DNA from: Idiomarinaceae bacterium
GTDB taxonomy: Bacteria > Pseudomonadota > Gammaproteobacteria > Enterobacterales > Alteromonadaceae
Reading direction: 5' to 3'
NCBI GenBank assembly: GCA_002685255.1
Contig: NYWU01000038.1
Coordinates: forward strand, 1 to 64,000
DNA length: 64,000 bases
In this document: positions 31,039 to 40,738 of the stretch, one piece after another
Numbering within the stretch: the stretch's first letter is position 1
Layout of the letters: every line of letters starts with the position of its first letter
Notes under the pieces: generated by a model
The model's input: the letters and a program-made list of their open reading frames with translations, nothing else
The model's database searches: none
Told to the model about the DNA's origin: nothing
Translations under genes and position numbers: made by a program

Positions 31039-32613
31039 ATGAAAAACACAGCATTTAAACACTCAGCGCTTGCCGGCGCTATCGCTCTAACCGTATCGGC
31101 CGTAGGTGTATTAACCACCCTAGACGCCAGTGCTTCAAGCCACCGAGAGGCACCGAATATTTCGCGCTTTCCTGCGCTTGATTCCACTGACTTTTATCTG
31201 TTTAACAGTTATGAACCCGGTCGCGAAGATTACATCACGGCCATAGCCAACTATGTGCCATTACAAGATGCCTACGGTGGTCCTAATTACTTTGCCATGG
31301 ACCCAGCCGCTGTCTACGCGATCCACTTTGATAGTGACGGTGACGCCCAAGAGGACCTGACCTTTGAGTTCCGCTTCGACCATACCCTGCCTAATGGCGG
31401 CGTAAAGCTACCGGTAGGCGATAAAAATGTCAGCGTACCGCTGAAGTTTATCGGGCAAGTATCCGCCATGGATCAAAGTGCACTTAACTTCAACGAACAG
31501 TACAGCGTTAATGTCGTTAGCGATGGTCAAATGTCGGGGATGTCATCGCCAGTAACCACTGTGGGCGGCGCTGAATCGTTTACTAAACCCATCGCGTTTG
31601 TCGGTGAGAAAACTTTTGGTAGTGCCTCTGGCTACGCTGACTATGCCAACCAGTACGTTTACGAGATCAATATCCCTAATTGTTCGGCGCCCGGCCGTTT
31701 ATTTGTCGGTCAACGCAAAGACCCGTTCGTGGTGAACCTGGGCGAGACCTTTGATTTGGTCAACTATGTGCCTATCGAAGCGGGCGCCTTTCCGGGTGGT
31801 ATTGAGCAAAGTGATGCTAACGACGACCTAGCTGACAAAAACGTGAACACTATCGCGCTGGAGCTGCCGAAAAGTTGCGTGACCGGCGATGGTAACGGCG
31901 TTGTAGGAGCTTGGACGACAGCCCATGTACCCCAAGCACGTCTGCAAAACCCGAACGCGAACTTCGAAAAACCCGAGGTGAACGGCGGTGCGTTAGTGCA
32001 AGTCTCACGTTTAAGTGCACCACTGGTCAATGAACTCGTTATTGGTATCGACGATAAGGACACCTTTAACTCAGCGCACCCCAGTGAAGATGGTCAGTTT
32101 GCCGACTACGTGACGCACCCCACCTTACCGGTCATCTTAGACGTATTGTTTAACGAACCCGTGAACGCCACTCTGGGCACCAGTATCGATTCACTCGCAC
32201 CAAGCAATTATCCGCGTACCGATCTCGTGGCCGCGTTCTTGACTGGTTTTGAAGGGGTTAACCAACAGGCGACCGTCACTGCTTCAGAAATGTTGCGTTT
32301 GAATACGGCTATTCCAGCGACACCGGCCGACCAACAGTCCGCCTTTGGCGTTGCCGGCGATGACTTAGCGGGCTTCCCAAATGGACGTCGCCCAGGTGAT
32401 GACGTGGTTGATATTGCCTTACGTGTCGTCATGGGTGCGCTGTGTCACGACATCCCAGTCAACGGTGAGCCTACCAACCTTGGATTCTGTACACCCGACC
32501 AGGCCCCCGTGGGTAACGTACCGTTCACTGATGGCGCGCCAATCGATGCGAGCTACGTGGATACGCAATTCCCTTATTTGAAAACCCCCATTGCAGGTTC
32601 ACCGAACCAGTAA
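31039..32613 (+). CDS. DUF4331 domain-containing exported protein
   Basis: 'ASSHREAPNISRFPALDSTDFYLFNSYEPG'; 'ALRVVMGALCHD' and C-terminal 'FPYLKTPIAGSPN'. Confidence 0.9.
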   Translation: MKNTAFKHSALAGAIALTVSAVGVLTTLDASASSHREAPNISRFPALDSTDFYLFNSYEPGREDYITAIANYVPLQDAYGGPNYFAMDPAAVYAIHFDSDGDAQEDLTFEFRFDHTLPNGGVKLPVGDKNVSVPLKFIGQVSAMDQSALNFNEQYSVNVVSDGQMSGMSSPVTTVGGAESFTKPIAFVGEKTFGSASGYADYANQYVYEINIPNCSAPGRLFVGQRKDPFVVNLGETFDLVNYVPIEAGAFPGGIEQSDANDDLADKNVNTIALELPKSCVTGDGNGVVGAWTTAHVPQARLQNPNANFEKPEVNGGALVQVSRLSAPLVNELVIGIDDKDTFNSAHPSEDGQFADYVTHPTLPVILDVLFNEPVNATLGTSIDSLAPSNYPRTDLVAAFLTGFEGVNQQATVTASEMLRLNTAIPATPADQQSAFGVAGDDLAGFPNGRRPGDDVVDIALRVVMGALCHDIPVNGEPTNLGFCTPDQAPVGNVPFTDGAPIDASYVDTQFPYLKTPIAGSPNQ

Positions 32614-32628
32614 ACTGAGGAGGGATAC

Positions 32629-33120
32629 ATGATGAAAAATTTACATACACTCTCGCTCGCAGCCGCAACGGTGCTTCTTGCCAGTTGCGGTGGCGACAGT
32701 GATGAAAACTTACCGCCAGCAGCGCGTGACGCTAACTATAGGGTCGAGGCGGATACCACGTTAATGGAGCAGTTAAAGGGTTTCGATGGTAACGGCGACG
32801 AATTGACTTATTCATTAACTTCAGAAGTCGACGTTGGTGAACTTTCCGTTAGCCCAGACGGTTCCTTTAACTACACGCCACCGATGGAGTACACCGGCAC
32901 CGCGATGTTCAGTTACAGCGTCTCCGACGGTGAGTTCAGTGATACCGGTGATGTCATGATTACGGTTGAAGCACAAACCGTGTCCACTGCAGCCTATGTG
33001 CGCGATGCATTTAATCAAGATGAACGCGCACAGCCACTATCGGTCAATGGACGTGAATTTACTGACGACGTGGCAGACACGGCGGAGTTCGCCGACTTGG
33101 TATCGGAGGGTCAGCAATGA
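32629..33120 (+). CDS. Lipoprotein with cadherin-like/VCBS-type repeat
   Basis: Lipobox 'LLASCGG'; 'GDELTYSLTSEVDVGELSVSPDGSFNYTPPMEYTGTAMFSYSVSDGEFSDTGDVMITV'. Confidence 0.8.
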   Translation: MMKNLHTLSLAAATVLLASCGGDSDENLPPAARDANYRVEADTTLMEQLKGFDGNGDELTYSLTSEVDVGELSVSPDGSFNYTPPMEYTGTAMFSYSVSDGEFSDTGDVMITVEAQTVSTAAYVRDAFNQDERAQPLSVNGREFTDDVADTAEFADLVSEGQQ

Positions 33121-34169
33121 TGTTAAGCGCGTTGATTTTGATGTCGGGCCTTTTCAGCGCACCATCGGATCAAAGCGACGTACTGTGGCAGCCTCAGGCT
33201 GCCGCAGTGCCTACCGATATCACACAAGCTGAAGCGGCTTTCCAACAACATCCTAATGAACTCCGTGTAGCCTCTGAATTATTGAGTAAATACCTAAGAG
33301 AAGCGCGTGTTGAACAGGGGCACTATTATCTTAATCAAGCGAATGAACTCATCGCCAAGGTAGGTGCTGAACATCGCCAACGCGACTGGCTTATCGCGGT
33401 AGCGGATACGTTACAGTACCAACATGATTTTGCCCAAGCGCGTAAGGTGCTCAACCGAGTACTTGAGCAATCGCCTCGCGATGCGCAAGCTCAGCTAATG
33501 CTCGCTCGCATCGCACTCACCTTAAACGAGACAGACAGTGCCAAGCAGCACTGTGCTGACTTAATGGGAAGTGTTGCGTTGGGTATCGTCTCAACCTGCC
33601 TACTTGAAGTCCAAGGACGCGCGGGAAACCTACAAAGCGCTTACACACGGCTAAAACAATTACACGAACAACAACCTGGGCAAGCACAATCAGCCATTGC
33701 ACACTGGCGGTTACAAATCTTAACCGAACAAGCCTTGTTGCTCGGTGATTTTCAAGCCGCACAACAATGGACCGCGGCCATGCCAACGCCACTCAATGTG
33801 GTTGATAAGAAGAGGCGCTTAGACAGCTACTTATGGGACACCGATGCGCAAGTGCCCAAAGCGCTCATGCTTGATTGCCAGCAGACTCCTGTCGATAGCA
33901 TCACTATCCGCCTCGCTTGGGCAGAAAAGCGCAGTCAACACGGTCATTGCTGGCAAGACTACGCACGCGAGCGCATGCAACTGCGCGTTATGCGTGGAGA
34001 AAAGCTGCACAGTGCCGACATTGCCTACTACTTTACTTATGTTGAGCCCGATGCCGAGCAAGCCATTTATTGGGCGCAACAAAACATTGAGGTTGCACAG
34101 GAGCCCTTCGATTACCGTTTACTCTCTGCAGCTAAAGCACTTCAACCTCATCAGGAATCAGCACCATGA
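33117..34169 (+). CDS. Tetratricopeptide-repeat protein
   Basis: TPR-like helices ('DTLQYQHDFAQARKVLNRVLEQSPRDAQAQLMLARIALTLNE'); overlaps flanking genes. Confidence 0.75.
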   Translation: MMLSALILMSGLFSAPSDQSDVLWQPQAAAVPTDITQAEAAFQQHPNELRVASELLSKYLREARVEQGHYYLNQANELIAKVGAEHRQRDWLIAVADTLQYQHDFAQARKVLNRVLEQSPRDAQAQLMLARIALTLNETDSAKQHCADLMGSVALGIVSTCLLEVQGRAGNLQSAYTRLKQLHEQQPGQAQSAIAHWRLQILTEQALLLGDFQAAQQWTAAMPTPLNVVDKKRRLDSYLWDTDAQVPKALMLDCQQTPVDSITIRLAWAEKRSQHGHCWQDYARERMQLRVMRGEKLHSADIAYYFTYVEPDAEQAIYWAQQNIEVAQEPFDYRLLSAAKALQPHQESAP

Positions 34170-34672
34170 ATACGCTTCGTTTAGCTTTATTTTCCCTTAT
34201 TCTATTAGTGGGTGTGGCGCCAGCGAGTCAGGCACATACGTTTAGCACTTCATTTATTAACCTTAAGGCCCAAGCTGACGGCTTGCAGGTTCGATGGCAA
34301 TTGACTTTCCATGATCTGCTCGCATTGAATCAGAGCTGGATGCCTGAAAATCGCATTAGTGGTGAGTTGCTTAATCAAAACCTCGATAAGCTGCAACACT
34401 TCGTTCAGCGCAGGGTGTTAGTCAGTAATGAAGAAGCGACTTGTGAGTTGGAGCTGAATAATGGCTCGCCGTGGTCCACCATCACCTTTGCACGCGAGCA
34501 ATACATCGTGCTATCGATGACCAGTGACTGCCAACCCGATAGTTTCTCGAAACTTGTCATTGACGGTGTCTGGCAAGAGCTTCCTGACCACAAAATCATC
34601 GTTGAAGGTGACGTACTCGGTAACGTCCCGCGCCACGTGCTCGACCAAAACACACCACAATTCACCCGGTAG
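34166..34672 (+). CDS. Exported protein resembling the N-terminal domain of HupE/UreJ_2 proteins; stop lies in a REP head
   Basis: Signal peptide then 'HTFSTSFINLKAQADGLQVRWQLTFHDLLALN'. TAG stop 34670-34672 is part of REP GTAG 34669-34672. Confidence 0.6.
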   Translation: MNTLRLALFSLILLVGVAPASQAHTFSTSFINLKAQADGLQVRWQLTFHDLLALNQSWMPENRISGELLNQNLDKLQHFVQRRVLVSNEEATCELELNNGSPWSTITFAREQYIVLSMTSDCQPDSFSKLVIDGVWQELPDHKIIVEGDVLGNVPRHVLDQNTPQFTR

Positions 34673-34863
34673 CGTGCGCCTTTGGCGCACGATCAGATCC
34701 ACATGTCGCGCACGATGCGCGACCTACCGCACGGGGCGATGTCCCCCACGCGACGTAGCGTGCGCATTTTGCGCACGATCAGATCCACATGTCGCGCACG
34801 ATGCGCGACCTACCACCCCGGCCGATGTACCCCACGCGACGTAGCGTGCGCATTTTGCGCACG
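34669..34863 (+). repeat. REP/BIME tandem array: A heads at 34669, 34755, 34841; inverted B between them
   Basis: GTAGCGTGCGCCTTTGGCGCACG ... TGTCGCGCACGATGCGCGACCTAC units with exact 86-bp period. Confidence 0.93.
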
Positions 34864-34938
34864 ATCAGATCCTATTAACAATTGTATAGTCATATCAACT
34901 GAAATCGATTAGCATTTAGCTTTGACGTAAATTTAAAT

Positions 34939-37023
34939 GTGACTATGCAAATAAAACGGACGATTTCAGCTTCGGTCATTATCAACGTCGCGGTGGCAAC
35001 GTTATTTGGCGCAATAGCAACGCTGATACAGCCACAATTTCTGCCACCGAGCCAACTCCCATTACTGTCCGCCACATGTGTTATTGCCGGCTTCCTTGTC
35101 AGTGCGATCTACTTTGGTTACGTGCTACAAAAGTATTGGATAACTCGCACAGCCGGCTTTGTGCTCTTCGGCTTTGGGATCATTCTATTATTCTCAGAAT
35201 CCATCACACTCGCTCTATCGAACGGTATGCCGCCCCTCACCATGCGGCTATTCATTTTGATGGCGGGAGCGACATTTTGCGTATTCAAAATTGCAGGGCT
35301 ATACCGGGTACTGGGCTTAGCCACCAGTCTCTTTGGTCTCGTGGTCGGCTTATTCGACCTCTATTGCTTGTTCACCATGAACGCCAGCTTAGCGAGCCAA
35401 TCCAATGTATTTGAAATCGCTCTGTGTGCTTTTGTAATCACCGTCGTATCCGCAACCCTATTAGCCATGGAATGGTCTGACGAATACAACTACACGATGC
35501 TCTCACCCACCAGTTGGTTGACGCTATCACTCACGCAGTTTTTCCTAGCCTGCTTATGGACCTATGTATCAACGCGGCAAATTAACAAAATTCTTGAGAT
35601 GGGCGACTTTGTTACCATGAGCGACCCGATCCTCATTGCAGCGCAAACCAGTCTCATGGTGTACTTCGCAGGGTTTGTATTCGCAGTAGTACTGACCTTC
35701 GCTTTCTTTACCAATACTCGCTTACGTGCAGAAAAAGACAAACTCAGCTATATCGCACAACACGACGGTACCACTGACTTGTATAGGCGCTCGTACCTTG
35801 AATGTTACATCCAAAATCACCTAAACAATCACGGTCACTCTGGTTGGGTTATTTTTATCGACCTTGATGGCTTTAAGCCGATTAACGATAGTTTAGGTCA
35901 AAGCACGGGGAACCTCGTACTCAAAACCATTGCACGTCGATTACTCGATAACAAGCCCGAGTTTGTCAAAGTGGCGCGTTTTAGTAGTGACGAATTCATT
36001 GTGTTTATAAAGACAGTAAAAGACTTTGATATCGAAGACTATTGCCGCCAGATACTGGCAACGGTCCGTGAAAAGATCGGTGTCGACGAGTTCTCACTGC
36101 ATGTGACAGCCAGTTTAGGCGTTTATCGCATCGAAAATCGTCAAACCAATGCAGAGGACGCCATCCAACGAGCCGACGTCGCGATGAGCTTTGCCAAGCA
36201 GCTCGGTGGTAATCATTATGTGCTGTATCAAGAAGCGATGGCGCGACACTATCAAGAGGCACTGTGCCTTCGCAATCGTCTACAAATTGCGCTCGACAAT
36301 AATCAACTCGATGTTCACTATCAGCCGATCGTTGATGCTAAGACGGGTGCGATAAAAGGTGTTGAGGCCCTCGCTCGCTGGCCACAGTCGGACGGTAGCT
36401 TTATTTCACCCGGCCAGTTTATTCCAGTGGCCGAACAAACCGGCCAAATCACTCAACTCAGTCAGTTTGTTATGACAAAAGCGATTCGTGATATGGCACC
36501 GTTATGCAAAAAATATAAAATTAACTTGTCGCTCAACCTCTCGGTACAGCAGTTTCATCAAACCGATATCGCACAAGACCTTATCCAGCTTTGCCAAACG
36601 TATCAATTTGCTCCCGCTGACTTATGTGCAGAACTCACCGAGAGTGTCGTCGCAAAAGATATTAAGTTGGTAAAACAAAAACTCACCACGTTGAAAGAAG
36701 CCGGCATCCAGGTCGCTATTGATGATTTTGGTACAGGCTATAGTAGCTTGTCTTACTTAAGCGATTTGCCTATCGATATTCTAAAAATCGATAAGTCCTT
36801 CACCGATCAAGTTTCGCAGAACAATACCGAGTACCCCTTGGTTGATTCAATTATCTTTATGGCGCAACAGCTTGATAAAACTATTGTGGTCGAAGGTATC
36901 GAAGACGAAACCCAACACCACTACTTCAGCTCGCGCGGTTGTCATTACTTGCAGGGCTTCAAGTTTTATAAACCCATGCCGTTGGTCGATTTGACGCACG
37001 CGCTTGGCGAACGGAGATCATGA
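34939..37023 (+). CDS. MASE-like membrane GGDEF-EAL protein, probably a c-di-GMP phosphodiesterase
   Basis: N-terminal TM helices; degenerate 'FSSDEFIVFI'; intact 'GVEALARW', 'AIDDFGTGYSSLSYL', 'VVEGIE'. Confidence 0.9.
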   Translation: MTMQIKRTISASVIINVAVATLFGAIATLIQPQFLPPSQLPLLSATCVIAGFLVSAIYFGYVLQKYWITRTAGFVLFGFGIILLFSESITLALSNGMPPLTMRLFILMAGATFCVFKIAGLYRVLGLATSLFGLVVGLFDLYCLFTMNASLASQSNVFEIALCAFVITVVSATLLAMEWSDEYNYTMLSPTSWLTLSLTQFFLACLWTYVSTRQINKILEMGDFVTMSDPILIAAQTSLMVYFAGFVFAVVLTFAFFTNTRLRAEKDKLSYIAQHDGTTDLYRRSYLECYIQNHLNNHGHSGWVIFIDLDGFKPINDSLGQSTGNLVLKTIARRLLDNKPEFVKVARFSSDEFIVFIKTVKDFDIEDYCRQILATVREKIGVDEFSLHVTASLGVYRIENRQTNAEDAIQRADVAMSFAKQLGGNHYVLYQEAMARHYQEALCLRNRLQIALDNNQLDVHYQPIVDAKTGAIKGVEALARWPQSDGSFISPGQFIPVAEQTGQITQLSQFVMTKAIRDMAPLCKKYKINLSLNLSVQQFHQTDIAQDLIQLCQTYQFAPADLCAELTESVVAKDIKLVKQKLTTLKEAGIQVAIDDFGTGYSSLSYLSDLPIDILKIDKSFTDQVSQNNTEYPLVDSIIFMAQQLDKTIVVEGIEDETQHHYFSSRGCHYLQGFKFYKPMPLVDLTHALGERRS

Positions 37024-38215
37024 CTTGAAAGTCCTGATTATCGCTATCGCACAATTACTGGGGACTTCGCTGTGGTTTAGCGCCAACAGCGCCGCACCTG
37101 ATTTAATGAGTGCCTGGCAGTTAACGCCGAGTGATATTGGTTGGCTGACCAATGCGGTTCAATTCGGGTTTATTGTCGGCACTCTCATGCTCGCATTTTC
37201 AGGTCTCGCTGATCGTTTTCATGCCAGTCACATCTTTGTCGTCGGCGCACTCGCAGGTGCCAGTTTTAATGTACTGTTCGCGTGGGCAAGCGATGGACTT
37301 GCTATTGCAATTATATTCCGGTTTTTCGTGGGATTATCGCTCGCTTGTATTTACCCCATGGGAATGAAGCTGATCGTAGGCTGGGCGCCAGAGCGCACCG
37401 GCGCCGCCCTTGCTTTATTGGTCGCGATGCTGACGCTAGGTACGGCGTTACCGCATGGGTTAAAAGCGCTGGGTGCAAGTTTTAACTGGCAATGGATAGT
37501 CAGTACCTCATCTTTACTTGCTGTAGTCGCGGCACTACTCATTGCACTTTTAGGCGATGGCCCGCACGCTTTCTCAGGTAAGCCTTTGAGTAACAAGCGG
37601 CTTGCCATACTTGGCATTTTTAGACTGCCTCGGTTTAGGGCCGCGGCGCTCGGCTACTTTGGGCACATGTGGGAGTTATATGCGTTTTGGACGATAATTC
37701 CTTTGTTAGTGAGTGAAACGCTGTTAGGAGCGCAATCAATCTCGGCAACCATTTCATCTATCAGTTTTTTTATCATCGCTGCCGGTGCGGTCGGCTGTAT
37801 AATCGGCGGTTGGGCATCCAATAAAGTAGGTAGTCAGGCCGTGGCGCTTACTACGTTGGGTATATCAGGATTATCGATTGTTACGTTTGTAGTGTTTGCC
37901 GAACAGCTAGGTTCATACGCATTGTCGGCGTTACTGCTCATCTGGGGTGCCAGCGTTATTGCCGATTCGCCACAATTTTCGGCATTATCCGCAAAAAGCT
38001 GCCCAGCAGATCAAGTGGGCGGTGCACTGGCTATTCAAAATGCCATCGGCTTTTCCGTGACCATTGTATCAATTGCCTTGATTACTCGACTATTTGAAAG
38101 CATACAGCTCGACGCGGTCTGGCTTCTCCTGCCGGGTCCGCTTCTTGGTATAATCGGCTATCTCTGGAGCTTACGCCACGGTAACGTGCGCCTTGGGCGC
38201 ACGCGACACACCTGA
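37004..38215 (+). CDS. MFS transporter; C-terminus encoded by REP sequence
   Basis: Twelve-TM MFS pattern ('AFSGLADRFHASHIFVVGALAG'); last residues 'HGNVRLGRTRHT' are translated from an A-type REP. Confidence 0.85.
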   Translation: MANGDHDLKVLIIAIAQLLGTSLWFSANSAAPDLMSAWQLTPSDIGWLTNAVQFGFIVGTLMLAFSGLADRFHASHIFVVGALAGASFNVLFAWASDGLAIAIIFRFFVGLSLACIYPMGMKLIVGWAPERTGAALALLVAMLTLGTALPHGLKALGASFNWQWIVSTSSLLAVVAALLIALLGDGPHAFSGKPLSNKRLAILGIFRLPRFRAAALGYFGHMWELYAFWTIIPLLVSETLLGAQSISATISSISFFIIAAGAVGCIIGGWASNKVGSQAVALTTLGISGLSIVTFVVFAEQLGSYALSALLLIWGASVIADSPQFSALSAKSCPADQVGGALAIQNAIGFSVTIVSIALITRLFESIQLDAVWLLLPGPLLGIIGYLWSLRHGNVRLGRTRHT

Positions 38216-38238
38216 TGTCGCGCCAAGGCGCGGTCTAT
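38181..38238 (+). repeat. BIME (A forward + degenerate inverted B)
   Basis: GTAACGTGCGCCTTGGGCGCACG...TGTCGCGCCAAGGCGCGGTCTAT between convergent genes. Confidence 0.85.
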
Positions 38239-40664
38239 GCCATAGCGCGGGAAATAGGACGGGACAGCTGTCGATAAAGGGCTGGAACGCAGCTCAACAA
38301 AAGCAATATCGAAAAGCCTAAAAGACTCCAACCCAGCGATTGAGCGGTCACCAAAGGGGCATAAAATTCGTCAGCGAACCAACCGTTTAAACTCATCAAC
38401 GCCGCACCGCCGAGCAGCAGTCCCAATAGAACTCTAGGCAGCAGCGATTCGGCAATGCTGACAAGTACATCATTTATCTGCGCGCCGACCGCTTGCATAA
38501 TCGCATAGCGACGGCCGCGCTCAATCAAATAAGCCATCAAATGCTGATACACCCCTGTTGCTGCTAAGCCACAGACTAGCACGGTCAACACAAGCACTAG
38601 CTTAGCCAGTTTAAACCACTGTTCATCTTGCATTTGCAATAACTCACCTACAGAAGCTTGTTGACTCACCTTAAAGACGCCCTCACTGGCGTCTGACTTG
38701 CCATCCAACCAAGCCCGTAACAGCGCAACATTATCACCACGCGCAATAAAACTAAGCTGATAAGGGGCAATAACGCTACTCACCGCCAAGTTGTAGACCA
38801 CGGGTGAGGCTCTCTGATTCAAGCTTTCGTGGGGTAAATCTTCGATAACGCCCCGAATAATAATGGGTGCTCCTTCAGACAACCGAAAACTATGGGCGTT
38901 TTTAATATAAATACGCTGGCCAACGGCTTCGTTGGGGTTGTCGAACCCCAAAGCCAGCGCTGCCGATCGATTAATGACCACTCGGTTACCTTGCTCAGGA
39001 TCCCGGTAGCCTGTTAAAACGTTCGCGCCTAGCAGCGACAAATAGCTTTTAGATACCGCCATGATTTGCATAGTGCTCGCACTCGGAGAGTTGGGGTTTT
39101 CTAAGTCAACTTTAATAGCACTCAAATCGGACTCAACCACCGACTTCATTGAAAATGCCGTTTCAAAATCTAAACTCGCTGTATCTTTAAGCCACTCATC
39201 AAGCACAATAACCTGAGACGACTCTGTCACCGCCTTAGCATAAGTAATTTGCTGTACTTCGCTATCCATTGGCACCGATGATAAACGCGCATCTTGAGTC
39301 AACCACAACGCGACCGTTGCTGTAATCGCAATGAACGAGAATCCGACCTGAACAACCATATTGCCGTTATCAAGCAGCTGCTGAAAGCGGCTCTTGCCGT
39401 GACCTCTGGCGCGCGAGAATGCCGCCTTTTTATTCATAATCGCAAACGGCACACTACCCAACAACGTGACAACCAATATAATCAATACTGCACTGAGTGC
39501 TGCCGCAGCTATACTCATGGTCGCTGATACCTCGCCTACCAACGCCATTTGATCAGCTAACCACGCAATTAACCAGTGACTGCCAGCCACGCCCAATACA
39601 GCGGCGACACTGCCTAAAATAGAGTTCTCGACCAATATCAGTTTGAATAAATCCTGATGGTTTGCGCCAACCGCCTGACGCGTCTGAAACTCACTCAGGC
39701 GTTGCAAATAAAGCGAGAAATTAGAGGTGATCAGGTTAAACAGAGTAAGGACAAAAAATGCGACGGCCAAACCGAATAGCATCCACCATTGTCGTTGTAC
39801 CTCATTGCGTTGATGAGGAAAAAACTGCACTCCTGCAACTACTTTAGGAAGCCAACTGCCCGAACTTGAGTGCGAAACAAACGAGTATTTGTCACTTTGT
39901 TCATCAGTTTCTGGACGAACAGGCTTCACTTGGTCAATCGTGTAACCAGGTTTCACTTCCGCGATGCCGAACGAGCTATTTGCAGTTTTTATCAGTTCTT
40001 TCGTAAAAAATGCCCGCTGTTCATCACTTACCCGGTCGTCGTTACCAAATTTAACGACGAAAGTTTGCTTAATTTGAGGAATAAGCATGATCGCATCGAA
40101 TTGACGTCCAGAGAACAACGAGAAGTCCTTAGGCAAAACACCCACCACGGGATAACTTACACCCGTATCGGGAAAACTCATCACCAGATCATCAATCGCT
40201 CGAGATGAATTCTCGTCAGCCCAAAACTCATGTGAAATAATCATTTCCGAGCCTTGAAGCTTGGTAAAGGACGTTGGTAAATGGTCGGCAAAGGTGTCGA
40301 TGAAATTACGCGAGACAAATAATAACCGAGGTGAGTCAAAGCGTTCACCCTCCGGGCTCACCATTACATGGTGAACACCGGTAGAAATGTGCATCAATTT
40401 CTCAATTGCCGGTGAGTGCTCAAATAACGCGAGCTGTTCAGACGTCATCGGTTTAAACGTTTGCGTCTGAGTTTCTAAACCGAGGGTTACTAAATTCGGC
40501 TCATCGGGCATCCATGGCTCACGGTCAGCGAATAAAGTGGGTGCGGTCGCAGTCAAACCGATGAGAAAAGCGCAGCATAAGCTAAACCCGGTTATTAACA
40601 CCGCACTTTGCATCAGGTGCAAACGCCATTGCCTTAGCGTGTATTTTATCAGAAATGGGGTCAT
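38235..40664 (-). CDS. ABC-transporter permease, FtsX/MacB-like (no ATPase domain)
   Basis: MTPFLIKYTLRQWRLHLMQSAVLITGFSLCC...; FtsX-like TM clusters; start moved from 40712 to ATG at 40664 because the extension is REP-derived. Confidence 0.8.
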   Translation of the reverse strand: MTPFLIKYTLRQWRLHLMQSAVLITGFSLCCAFLIGLTATAPTLFADREPWMPDEPNLVTLGLETQTQTFKPMTSEQLALFEHSPAIEKLMHISTGVHHVMVSPEGERFDSPRLLFVSRNFIDTFADHLPTSFTKLQGSEMIISHEFWADENSSRAIDDLVMSFPDTGVSYPVVGVLPKDFSLFSGRQFDAIMLIPQIKQTFVVKFGNDDRVSDEQRAFFTKELIKTANSSFGIAEVKPGYTIDQVKPVRPETDEQSDKYSFVSHSSSGSWLPKVVAGVQFFPHQRNEVQRQWWMLFGLAVAFFVLTLFNLITSNFSLYLQRLSEFQTRQAVGANHQDLFKLILVENSILGSVAAVLGVAGSHWLIAWLADQMALVGEVSATMSIAAAALSAVLIILVVTLLGSVPFAIMNKKAAFSRARGHGKSRFQQLLDNGNMVVQVGFSFIAITATVALWLTQDARLSSVPMDSEVQQITYAKAVTESSQVIVLDEWLKDTASLDFETAFSMKSVVESDLSAIKVDLENPNSPSASTMQIMAVSKSYLSLLGANVLTGYRDPEQGNRVVINRSAALALGFDNPNEAVGQRIYIKNAHSFRLSEGAPIIIRGVIEDLPHESLNQRASPVVYNLAVSSVIAPYQLSFIARGDNVALLRAWLDGKSDASEGVFKVSQQASVGELLQMQDEQWFKLAKLVLVLTVLVCGLAATGVYQHLMAYLIERGRRYAIMQAVGAQINDVLVSIAESLLPRVLLGLLLGGAALMSLNGWFADEFYAPLVTAQSLGWSLLGFSILLLLSCVPALYRQLSRPISRAMA

Positions 40665-40681
40665 AGGTATTCGATTCCGCA

Positions 40682-40738
40682 GGAGCGTGCGCCTTAGGCG
40701 CACGCGACACACCTGATGTCGTGCCCAAAGCGAGCTAC
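40682..40738 (+). repeat. Degenerate BIME between permease and HlyD genes
   Basis: GGAGCGTGCGCCTTAGGCGCACGCGACACACCTGATGTCGTGCCCAAAGCGAGCTAC. Confidence 0.75.

Noticed and set aside
34524-34912. ORFs 34524-34844 and 34682-34912
   Set aside because: Out-of-frame read-through of REPs after the 34166 gene.
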